From: Ekhidna sp.
Lineage (GTDB): Bacteria > Bacteroidota > Bacteroidia > Cytophagales > Cyclobacteriaceae
Direction of reading: 5' to 3'
Assembly (NCBI GenBank): GCA_028821635.1
Contig: JAPPDO010000182.1
Coordinates: forward strand, 1 to 7,100
Length of the DNA stretch: 7,100 nt
Shown piece by piece: positions 1-6,012 of this stretch; within the stretch, counting starts at the first letter, position 1; each line of letters starts with the position of its first letter. Below the pieces are notes generated by a model, which had not been told where the DNA came from, did no database searches, and saw only the letters and a program-made list of their open reading frames with translations. The position numbers and the translations under genes are program-made.

Positions 1-1005
1 ATTGCCATGCTGATAGGAGGAGTAAAAATAGCTATGATTGCCAGTTTTGTGGGTTTGATGCTAACCATCATCAGTTCAGGTTGGATTTTCAAAGAATCTA
101 GAAGCCACAATGAAGCCCGTAAGAATGAATTTTATACCTTCATTCAGATTGAACTTCTTCCTATCATTAATCAAGGTTTAGCATCAACCCTAGGCTCTCT
201 TCAGAGAAATTTATTGAAATTTAACAATGAGTTTTCCAGCAATCTAAAAGGGCTAAAAGGGGTATTTGATTCAAATCGAATGGCGATAAAAGAACAAAAA
301 GAATTACTTGATACAATTGATAAGGCAAAGGTTTCAGAAATGACAAAGTACAACGTAGCAGTTTTGAAGCAATTAGACCTTTCAGTAGATAAGTTTGGAA
401 AGTTTAATGCTTTTCTTTCTAATACAACACAGTTTGTGGAGAACTCACAGCAGATAGTAACTAAATCCAATGAGTTGCTTGAAAGAACACAGAACTTCAG
501 AACGATTGCAGAGAATCTTGAAAATAAACTAAGCCAAAGTCATCAGCTTTTAAACTTTCTTTCTGACCATTTTAATAAATTAGAAGCACATAAACAATTC
601 ACTTCAAATACAGTAGCAGATGTTGGTCATTCGATTTCAGAAATATTTAAAGAACTCAGGGAGCACATTCAGAGTTCAAGTGAAGCTATTAAGCAGTTTA
701 CCGTTGATGAAACTGAGGCCGTAAAAAAAGCATTATCCGAAAACAAAACGAATTTAGACCACCTTGAGCATTTGGCAGGTCTTAAAGCAGATGTTTCTCA
801 ATTTAAAAATAGCTCAACAACTCAAGGCGAACAACTTAATCAAATGATTAGTAAGTTGAATCAAAACCTGGCTAAAGCAATAGTTATACTTAAGGAAATT
901 GAAAATAAAAAGGGGCTAATCTCCTCCGTAAAAAGCTTCTTCAAGCTAAAGAAGGGGCTAATTTCTTCTATTAAAAGCCTCTTCAAGCCAAAAAAGGGAA
1001 AATGA
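1..1005 (+). CDS. MotA/TolQ/ExbB-type proton-channel subunit, ZorA-like (5' end outside window)
   Basis: The frame is open from base 1, so the ATG at 7 is probably internal and the true start lies to the left. Bases 7-90 encode a hydrophobic stretch with the small-residue pattern GGVKIAMIASFVGL, like the third and fourth channel helices of MotA/ExbB/ZorA proteins. The first membrane helices would lie upstream. From about base 94 to 900 the protein is polar, rich in Lys, Glu, Asn and Gln, and predicted helical or coiled-coil. This matches the long cytoplasmic tail of ZorA, the motor subunit of the Zorya anti-phage system. The last 32 codons hold two tandem cationic amphipathic repeats. The stop overlaps the next start (ATGA), so the two are translationally coupled. 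The ZorA-like call rests mainly on the ZorB-like neighbour; a generic ExbB-like protein is the alternative. The gene is AT-rich compared with mgtE and prfA. Confidence 0.72.
   Translation: MAMLIGGVKIAMIASFVGLMLTIISSGWIFKESRSHNEARKNEFYTFIQIELLPIINQGLASTLGSLQRNLLKFNNEFSSNLKGLKGVFDSNRMAIKEQKELLDTIDKAKVSEMTKYNVAVLKQLDLSVDKFGKFNAFLSNTTQFVENSQQIVTKSNELLERTQNFRTIAENLENKLSQSHQLLNFLSDHFNKLEAHKQFTSNTVADVGHSISEIFKELREHIQSSSEAIKQFTVDETEAVKKALSENKTNLDHLEHLAGLKADVSQFKNSSTTQGEQLNQMISKLNQNLAKAIVILKEIENKKGLISSVKSFFKLKKGLISSIKSLFKPKKGK
910..993 (+). repeat. Two tandem 42-bp copies encoding a 14-residue cationic amphipathic repeat
   Basis: Copy 1 is 910-951 and copy 2 is 952-993, in frame with the ZorA-like gene. 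They encode KGLISSVKSFFKLK and KGLISSIKSLFKPK. The DNA matches at 34 of 42 positions. Four codon changes are silent and the amino-acid changes are V/I, F/L and L/P. The duplication is therefore not recent, and the peptide pattern has been kept. Each unit alternates lysines with bulky hydrophobic residues, as in a membrane-surface or nucleic-acid-binding helix. Confidence 0.9.
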
Positions 1006-1637
1006 TGAAAGGGAAAGGTTCAGATTTCTTTTGGCCAAGTTTTACCGACCTTATGACGAGTTTGTTTTTTATCATGTTGGTATTGTATATATTAACTTAT
1101 TTAAAACTCACAAATCAGCAAAGAGCAACTGAGCTACAATTAAGAGAAATTAAAAGAATACAAGACGCTGTCAGAGCACTTCCTGAAGAATACTTTATGT
1201 ATGACCCTACTAACCAAAGATATAAACTGAACTTAAATGTAAACTTTGCAAGTAACAGTGCAGATATTCATGATATTGATAAACAAACGCTAAATGACTT
1301 ATTCGGGGCAGGAAATAGTATTTTCTCCTTACTGGAAAATCTTAGCAATACAAACAAAAATGTCAGTTATCTTTTGATAATTGAAGGGAATACTCAGAGA
1401 TCTTATAACAATTACATTAGAATGCCTGACGTTGGATACAAACTAAGTTACGAAAGATCACTAGCATTGGTTAACTATTGGCAAGAGAACGGTTTAGATT
1501 TCAAGAAAATAGAAAACTGTGAATTAATGATTGTCGGAAGCGGTTATTTTGGAAGATCTCGTGAAACAGTGGAAGAAGAAAATAGGAAGTTTACAATTCA
1601 GATAACACCAAAAATCGGAGAGATAAAACTAGGATGA
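1002..1637 (+). CDS. MotB/ZorB-like membrane protein with OmpA-like peptidoglycan-binding domain
   Basis: The 211-residue product starts with a short cytoplasmic segment, then FFWPSFTDLMTSLFFIMLV and a single membrane helix (about residues 17-36). Asp16 in the PSFTDLMTSLFF motif sits where MotB and ZorB carry the proton-accepting aspartate, and this motif is very ZorB-like. A charged linker (37-72) leads to an OmpA-like domain (about 75-203) with three recognisable blocks: IEGNTQ (127-132), LSYERSLALV (148-157) and ENRKFTIQI (193-201). The conserved Arg152 is present, but the aspartate that usually follows GHT is replaced by Gln132. By family knowledge such proteins are the peptidoglycan-anchored stator half of a proton-driven complex, with the MotA/ZorA partner encoded just upstream. 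There are two tandem ATGs at 1002 and 1005; either could be used. It overlaps both neighbours by ATGA, pointing to one operon. AT-rich. Confidence 0.85.
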   Translation: MMKGKGSDFFWPSFTDLMTSLFFIMLVLYILTYLKLTNQQRATELQLREIKRIQDAVRALPEEYFMYDPTNQRYKLNLNVNFASNSADIHDIDKQTLNDLFGAGNSIFSLLENLSNTNKNVSYLLIIEGNTQRSYNNYIRMPDVGYKLSYERSLALVNYWQENGLDFKKIENCELMIVGSGYFGRSRETVEEENRKFTIQITPKIGEIKLG

Positions 1638-2161
1638 CTATTAGAGTAATGGTTTATATCATCATAATATTACTGATTGTACCTGCTTGCACTCAATCAG
1701 GTCGTCGTAAAGCTGTTACTAATCAGGAAATTTCAAATACGACTCCTACAAGCAAACAAAGAGATGTTACCGGTGAAAATAATATGGTTAAGATGAAGAA
1801 GTCAGACGGCGTTTACCTCATTCCAGCCGTTATTAATGGTTCAAATATGGACTTCATCTTTGATACCGGCGCATCTGATATAACAATTTCTGATGTTGAG
1901 GCATTTTTTCTATATAGGCAAGGAACATTAACAAAGGATGATTTTATCGGTGTCCAACAGTATCAAATTGCTGATGGTAGCATTTCAGAAGGTTCAGTAA
2001 TTAATTTGAGAACCGTGCAAATTGGCAACAAAATATTATATAATGTTAAAGCATCTATCATACATAACACATCTGCACCATTATTGTTAGGTCAATCAGC
2101 TCTAAGTCAGTTTGGCCAAATAACAATAGATTATAAAGAGAGTCAAATCATATTAGAGTGA
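1634..2161 (+). CDS. Lipoprotein with retropepsin-like aspartic protease domain
   Basis: This 175-residue product has a basic start, a hydrophobic core and a lipobox VPAC with Cys19, so it should be a lipid-anchored envelope protein. Residues 20-55 are a polar Ser/Thr/Asn-rich linker. Residues 58-175 form a retropepsin (clan AA) fold. The catalytic motif is FIFDTGASDITIS with Asp77, and the second hallmark is LLLGQSALSQFG (150-161), followed by a strand and the C-terminus. A single DTG per chain means the active enzyme should be a homodimer, as in viral proteases and bacterial DTGA-family proteins. It begins inside the stop of the ZorB-like gene (ATGA), so it is made together with the proton-channel pair. 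The substrate is unknown; being on the periplasmic side, it could act on the OmpA-like subunit, on another envelope protein or on an invading component. The protease-family call is firm; the role is inference. Confidence 0.85.
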   Translation: MTIRVMVYIIIILLIVPACTQSGRRKAVTNQEISNTTPTSKQRDVTGENNMVKMKKSDGVYLIPAVINGSNMDFIFDTGASDITISDVEAFFLYRQGTLTKDDFIGVQQYQIADGSISEGSVINLRTVQIGNKILYNVKASIIHNTSAPLLLGQSALSQFGQITIDYKESQIILE

Positions 2162-2238
2162 TGAAGATATTACTGCCTCTTTTTTGTTTTCTGACGGCTC
2201 GTATCTTTAATAATTCAAAAAGTAATAATCAAAAGTAG
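2161..2238 (+). other. Possible 25-codon coupled ORF or stump of a fourth operon gene
   Basis: An ATG overlaps the stop of the retropepsin gene as TGATG and opens a frame of 25 codons ending in TAG. The peptide begins MKILLPLFCFLTARIF, which looks like a Lys-start signal peptide or small membrane segment, and then turns polar (NNSKSNNQK). Beyond the TAG the same frame runs only 12 more codons before TAA. It could be a real small membrane peptide, the truncated start of a lost secreted or lipoprotein gene at the edge of the accessory region, or chance. The arrangement continues the overlapping-gene pattern of the three genes before it, which is the main reason to record it. Confidence 0.3.
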
Positions 2239-2330
2239 AGGCAAAAAAGTGAATTTTCGATTAATGAGGACTTCTAAAGATAACAAGAGTTATTGGTGTC
2301 TTTTAATCATGTCCTGATTTACTTAAGCTT

Positions 2331-2350
2331 GAATTTTAATCTTAAAATTC
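2331..2350. promoter_or_regulatory. Perfect 9-bp inverted repeat just upstream of mgtE
   Basis: GAATTTTAA (2331-2339) and TTAAAATTC (2342-2350) are exact reverse complements separated by two bases, and end 9 bases before the mgtE ATG at 2360. Two bases are too few for a hairpin loop with all pairs formed, so a protein-binding operator or a site affecting translation start is more plausible than a terminator. No convincing Bacteroidota promoter (TTTG, then TAnnTTTG) was found between 2162 and 2359. Confidence 0.4.
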
Positions 2351-2359
2351 GATACTAAT

Positions 2360-3712
2360 ATGGTTCAGGAAACAAAACCTTGGGAGATTCTGAAGGAATA
2401 CATGCAATCAGAGTCCACTCATGAAATCAAAACGTACCTTGCTCAGCTTACTACCGAAGATGTTGTTGCGACAGTAAGCCATCTAAATGAGCAGCAAAGG
2501 CTGACACTATTATCTCTTTTAACTCCTGAAGAAGCCGCCGAACTTATTGATGACATTCCATCGGTGCAGGCGGCAAAGTTGATTGAAGAGATGAACAGCA
2601 AAGAAGCATCTGCCATCATTGCTGAACTTCCCAGTGACGATCAGGCAGATTTTCTTGGAGAGATCCCTGAGAAGAATGCGGAGGCTATCATGCAGGAAAT
2701 GCCTCAGAAAGAGGCCGAAAATGTTCGTGAACTCATCCGGTACGATGACGACACCGCAGGCGGGCTGATGGTGACAGAGTTTCTGGTATTTGAGGAGGAG
2801 GTGACCGTTGGCGAGGTAGTGGAAGACTTACAGTCCAATGCTGACCGATATGAAAAGTATAACCTCCAGTATATCTATGTAACTCATATAGGACAGTTTT
2901 CGGGGGTGCTCAATATGCGGACGCTTCTACTTTCAAAACCAACCGTTCTGCTCTCCGAAATTGTATTGAGAAGTGCCCTCACCGTGAAAGACAAAGACCC
3001 CTTGGAAGACCTGATCAATTTTTTTGATACCAACGACTTTTATGGCGTGCCGGTAGTGGATGATCGGTTGCAGCTAAAAGGAGTCGTTCTTAGGAAAGAT
3101 TTGAGAGAGGCGCAGGCTGAGCAAGAAAACGTTGAGCACCTGGAAACGCAGGGTATCGTTGGGGGCGAGGAGCTGCGCACCATGTCCGTTTGGCTGCGAG
3201 CACGCAGGAGGCTTTCGTGGTTAAGCGTAAACATTCTTTTAAACATAGCGGCTGCAAGCGTCATAGCAGTCTACCAGGATACACTCTCCGCAGTTATTGC
3301 TTTGGCTGTCTTTCTTCCAATTATTTCAGACATGAGTGGATGCTCCGGAAATCAGGCGGTAGCAGTGAGTCTGAGAGAACTTTCATTAGGCGTTATTCGT
3401 CCGTTTGAGGTTGCACGGGTATGGATGCAGGAAGTAACCGTTGGACTTTTAAATGGTCTTGTGTTAGGTATGCTTATAGGAGCAGCGGCATGGATCTGGA
3501 AAGGAAATGTTTACCTTGGACTGGTAGTAGGCGGGGCACTTTCCATCAATACATTGATAGCAGTATCACTGGGCGGCACTATTCCATTGATCTTAAAGCG
3601 CATGAATGTAGACCCTGCATTAGCATCCGGTCCCATACTTACCACTGTAACCGATATGTTTGGGTTTTTTCTTGCATTAACGTTTGCAGGAACGATGCTA
3701 AACAGTTTGTAA
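2360..3712 (+). CDS. mgtE: Magnesium transporter MgtE
   Basis: The 450-residue product has the full MgtE architecture and usual length. Residues about 20-130 form the acidic, helical N-domain with repeated E-L/I-x-x-x-P units, ending in the conserved DDTAGGLMVTEF. Two CBS domains follow (about 136-195 and 198-255), then a linking helix, then a five-helix membrane domain (about 283-450). Asp432 in TTVTDMFGFF matches the pore Mg2+-site aspartate, and DPALASGP (418-425) precedes it as expected. In this family the N and CBS domains sense cytosolic Mg2+ and close the pore when it is high. The usual glycine-rich pore-region signature is here SDMSGCSGNQ (323-332), a variant subtype. The start at 2360 gives a normal N-terminus and lacks a Shine-Dalgarno. 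It is transcribed from its own 198-bp upstream gap and converges on the gene at 3828-4745. Higher GC than its neighbours on both sides. Confidence 0.95.
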   Translation: MVQETKPWEILKEYMQSESTHEIKTYLAQLTTEDVVATVSHLNEQQRLTLLSLLTPEEAAELIDDIPSVQAAKLIEEMNSKEASAIIAELPSDDQADFLGEIPEKNAEAIMQEMPQKEAENVRELIRYDDDTAGGLMVTEFLVFEEEVTVGEVVEDLQSNADRYEKYNLQYIYVTHIGQFSGVLNMRTLLLSKPTVLLSEIVLRSALTVKDKDPLEDLINFFDTNDFYGVPVVDDRLQLKGVVLRKDLREAQAEQENVEHLETQGIVGGEELRTMSVWLRARRRLSWLSVNILLNIAAASVIAVYQDTLSAVIALAVFLPIISDMSGCSGNQAVAVSLRELSLGVIRPFEVARVWMQEVTVGLLNGLVLGMLIGAAAWIWKGNVYLGLVVGGALSINTLIAVSLGGTIPLILKRMNVDPALASGPILTTVTDMFGFFLALTFAGTMLNSL

Positions 3713-3827
3713 GAGTGCGCTGCTTGTTTTTATTGGAAATGAGGGAAAAATCTTTAGCATAATGAATATGGTATTCTTCTAGCAATTATCTACTCTAACA
3801 TTGAGTATACGGATTATTGGTATTTCG

Positions 3828-4745
3828 TTATTTTTTATTTTTCTCAATGGACTGTTTAACAAGGCTTAAAATATATTCCAAATCCTTGTCTGAATTAATT
3901 TGTAATTCATAATCTCCATTTCCCCAATGTCCCGTTTTTGAAACGTCCCTCATTAATTTTTTGGGGTCGTCAAGTTCTCCCTTGTTTAAGTTGAGCCATA
4001 TTTTCAACGCTTTTACTTGGGGATGAATATCAATTACATTTCGCCCTGAGATGAAAGCGATATATTTATTTCTAGGCTTTATTTCAATGTTATCAAAGCT
4101 CAGAATTGCATTTTTTAGTTTTTCATAAAGTTCTTTTGTTTCTTCAGTTACATTTTCTAACTGTTCTTGCTCAGAATAAACTTTGATTTCTTTAGCAACC
4201 GAATTAATTGTTTGGTCTGTCTTAGAAATTGTCTTTATACTTTCTTGAGCACCTACTTTTTGAATTTGTTCATAAGAAACTGTCTGATTTTCAAACCTTC
4301 TTACTTCCCAGAGTTCAATAGGTAAGTCTTTGAAGTTTATTGCTTCTCTTTGATAATCGGTAAAAGCCGGGGAAATAAACAAAACTCTTGATTGAGACCA
4401 ATCAACATCATATCGTTTCAATGTTTTATCTAAGTTTTCGTTAAACTCAAGAATGAAGTCGGCTTTATTGTTTAACATTAAGGACAAGTAAGCATATCCT
4501 TGATCTATTACACTGAAGTTTTTATCCCTTTTGTATTCTATTATGATAAATGCATTTGCTTCATTATCAAACGCTAATGTGTCAATTCTAAAATTATTCA
4601 GTGTAAATTCAGATTTTACAAAGTCAAGTTCAAAAACAGTTTTTAGATTTCGCTCAGTTAGATTTTGAATTTCCTTTTCACGTTTAAAAGGCTCTCCCTT
4701 AATGTACTCTAATTCTAATTGCTCCTTTATTTTGAATAATGCCAT
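3828..4745 (-). CDS. PD-(D/E)XK nuclease-like protein with C-terminal DUF5655 domain
   Basis: The 305-residue product has two parts. The N-terminal part (about 25-155) has a restriction-endonuclease-like core: FRIDTLAFD with Asp55, then FIIIEYKRD with Glu70 and Lys72, then QGYAYL with Gln82. This is the D...ExK...Q pattern of PD-(D/E)XK enzymes. A polar linker (about 160-205) leads to a DUF5655-type domain (about 206-300) with WLNLNKGELDDP and RDVSKTGHWGNGDYE. Proteins of this design are often labelled 'predicted transport protein' or DUF5655 protein; no transport feature is visible and there is no membrane helix or signal peptide. A DNA-acting role is inferred from the catalytic pattern only. 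The gene stands alone, convergent with mgtE and divergent from prfA, and is very AT-rich (23% and 32% GC in two hand-counted lines). Its start at 4745 lacks a Shine-Dalgarno. The family call is firm; the function is unknown. Confidence 0.8.
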   Translation of the reverse strand: MALFKIKEQLELEYIKGEPFKREKEIQNLTERNLKTVFELDFVKSEFTLNNFRIDTLAFDNEANAFIIIEYKRDKNFSVIDQGYAYLSLMLNNKADFILEFNENLDKTLKRYDVDWSQSRVLFISPAFTDYQREAINFKDLPIELWEVRRFENQTVSYEQIQKVGAQESIKTISKTDQTINSVAKEIKVYSEQEQLENVTEETKELYEKLKNAILSFDNIEIKPRNKYIAFISGRNVIDIHPQVKALKIWLNLNKGELDDPKKLMRDVSKTGHWGNGDYELQINSDKDLEYILSLVKQSIEKNKK

Positions 4746-4762
4746 CAGGGTTCTTTTGTTTC

Positions 4763-4786
4763 AAAAACTACAATATTATAGTTTTT
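4763..4786. promoter_or_regulatory. 24-bp near-perfect palindrome upstream of the DUF5655 gene
   Basis: The outer arms AAAAACTA (4763-4770) and TAGTTTTT (4779-4786) are exact reverse complements. The inner bases also pair except one C/A mismatch (4771/4778), so 11 of 12 positions are symmetric with no loop. On the minus strand it lies 17 bases before the ATG and contains TATAAT. The position fits an operator or a promoter element for the minus-strand gene. It is 141 bases from prfA, so control of prfA is less likely. Confidence 0.4.
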
Positions 4787-4835
4787 CAATTTTTAATATA
4801 AGTGATTTCCTTTTTTATTTTATTTTCAGATAGAG

Positions 4836-4843
4836 TATTTTCG
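4836..4843 (+). promoter_or_regulatory. Weak candidate promoter -7 element for prfA
   Basis: TATTTTCG differs at one position from the Bacteroidota -7 consensus TAnnTTTG. About 20 bases upstream (4811-4815) there is only a T-run in place of the TTTG -33 element. If real, transcription would begin near 4850 and leave a leader of roughly 80 bases before prfA. The AT-rich setting makes chance matches likely. Confidence 0.2.
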
Positions 4844-4927
4844 GGATATGACACACATTGTGAACAGCTTCAAACACCAAAGTATTCTCAAAAGGCTAAG
4901 CTAATTTTATCTTTTTTAAACTAAAGT

Positions 4928-5998
4928 ATGATTGAGAGATTAGAGGAGCTAAAACATCGTTTTGAAGAAGTCGGCCAGTTAATTGTTCAGCCTGATATTG
5001 TGGCGGATATGAAGAAGTTTGGGGTGCTGCACAAAGAATATAAGGATTTGGAGCGGGTTGTATCCAAGTACAAAGCGTTTTCTGATGCGAAGAGCAACCT
5101 TGAAAATGCCAGAGAAGCATTAGGCCATGAAAAAGACCCGGAATTTCGTGAAATGGCCAAAACAGAAATAGAAGAACTTGAACCAGAAATAGCGTCACTG
5201 GAAGAAGAACTAAAAATACTCTTGATACCCAAAGACCCGAATGACAGCAGGAATATTATTCTGGAGATTAGATCGGGAACAGGAGGGGATGAGGCTTCTA
5301 TTTTTGCCGGCGATTTGTTTAGGATGTATAAGTCTTATGCTGAAAATGAGGGATGGTCTTTTGCTGTTTTAAATTTCAGCGAAGGCACTTTAGGAGGATA
5401 CAAAGAGATCGTCGCTGCTGTGGAAGGCGAAGATGTTTATGGCAAGCTCAAGTTTGAGTCCGGCGTTCATCGTGTACAGCGCGTTCCGGCGACAGAGTCT
5501 CAGGGAAGAGTTCACACGTCGGCGGCCACTGTTGCCGTTTTGCCTGAAGCGGAGGAAGTGGATGTAGCATTGAACACAAAAGACATCCGAAAAGATACAT
5601 TCAGAGCGTCAGGAGCGGGCGGTCAGCATATCAATAAAACAGAATCGGCCGTCAGGCTAACCCATGCTCCCTCGGGCCTCGTAGTAGAATGTCAGGATGG
5701 GCGTTCGCAACATGCGAACTATGATAAAGCATTAAAAGTACTTCGCTCCAGGCTTTATGAAATGGAACTCCAAAAACATCATGCCGAAATAAGCAGCCAA
5801 CGAAAAAGCATGGTCGGCTCAGGGGATAGATCCGATAAAATCAGAACGTATAATTACCCTCAGGGAAGAGTAACCGACCACAGAATTGGATTATCCGTAT
5901 TCAATCTTCCCAATGTAATGAACGGAGACCTTGAGAAATTCGTAGAGCAGTTGCGAATTGCTGAGAATACCGAACGGATGAAGGCAGCAGAAAATTGA
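4928..5998 (+). CDS. prfA: Peptide chain release factor 1 (RF1)
   Basis: The 356-residue product ends translation at UAA and UAG codons on the ribosome. The helical domain 1 is about residues 1-105. [19 protein letters not shown] (109-127) starts the core. The stop-codon recognition motif is PAT (187-189) in [18 protein letters not shown], the PxT form of RF1 rather than the SPF of RF2. The catalytic GGQ motif is at 231-233 in [20 protein letters not shown] and triggers peptidyl-tRNA hydrolysis; its glutamine is normally methylated by Prm[21 protein letters not shown] (297-316) is the conserved C-terminal signature. Length and all motifs are normal, with no frameshift. The start at 4928 gives the expected MIERLEEL N-terminus and has no Shine-Dalgarno, only an A/T-rich leader. 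A lipoprotein gene follows after 14 bp and may share its transcript. Confidence 0.98.
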   Translation: MIERLEELKHRFEEVGQLIVQPDIVADMKKFGVLHKEYKDLERVVSKYKAFSDAKSNLENAREALGHEKDPEFREMAKTEIEELEPEIASLEEELKILLIPKDPNDSRNIILEIRSGTGGDEASIFAGDLFRMYKSYAENEGWSFAVLNFSEGTLGGYKEIVAAVEGEDVYGKLKFESGVHRVQRVPATESQGRVHTSAATVAVLPEAEEVDVALNTKDIRKDTFRASGAGGQHINKTESAVRLTHAPSGLVVECQDGRSQHANYDKALKVLRSRLYEMELQKHHAEISSQRKSMVGSGDRSDKIRTYNYPQGRVTDHRIGLSVFNLPNVMNGDLEKFVEQLRIAENTERMKAAEN

Positions 5999-6012
5999 TT
6001 CCTGTAAAACTG

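Noticed and set aside
7..9. ATG as the true start of the first gene
   Set aside because: The frame is already open at base 1 and the protein would begin in the middle of a channel-helix pattern, so the gene most likely starts left of the window.
2174..2243. 7-bp inverted repeat TGCCTCT / AGAGGCA as an operon terminator
   Set aside because: The arms are 56 bases apart and no T-run follows the second arm on the plus strand; not a normal intrinsic terminator.
2162..2359. Mg2+-sensing riboswitch upstream of mgtE
   Set aside because: The gap is AT-rich with no extended multi-helix pairing that I could trace; only the short inverted repeat at 2331-2350 stands out.
3040..3762. Open frames of 70-113 codons overlapping mgtE in other frames and on the minus strand
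   Set aside because: They are shadows of the well-supported mgtE frame and their translations show no family features.
3713..3827. Bidirectional terminator between mgtE and the convergent gene
   Set aside because: Only 5-bp stems were found (TACTC/GAGTA at 3791-3807 and GAATA/TATTC near 3763-3775), without a GC-rich stem plus T-run.
3828..4830. Direct repeats flanking the DUF5655 gene as insertion marks
   Set aside because: The only similar stretches are T-rich low-complexity runs, not a credible target-site duplication.
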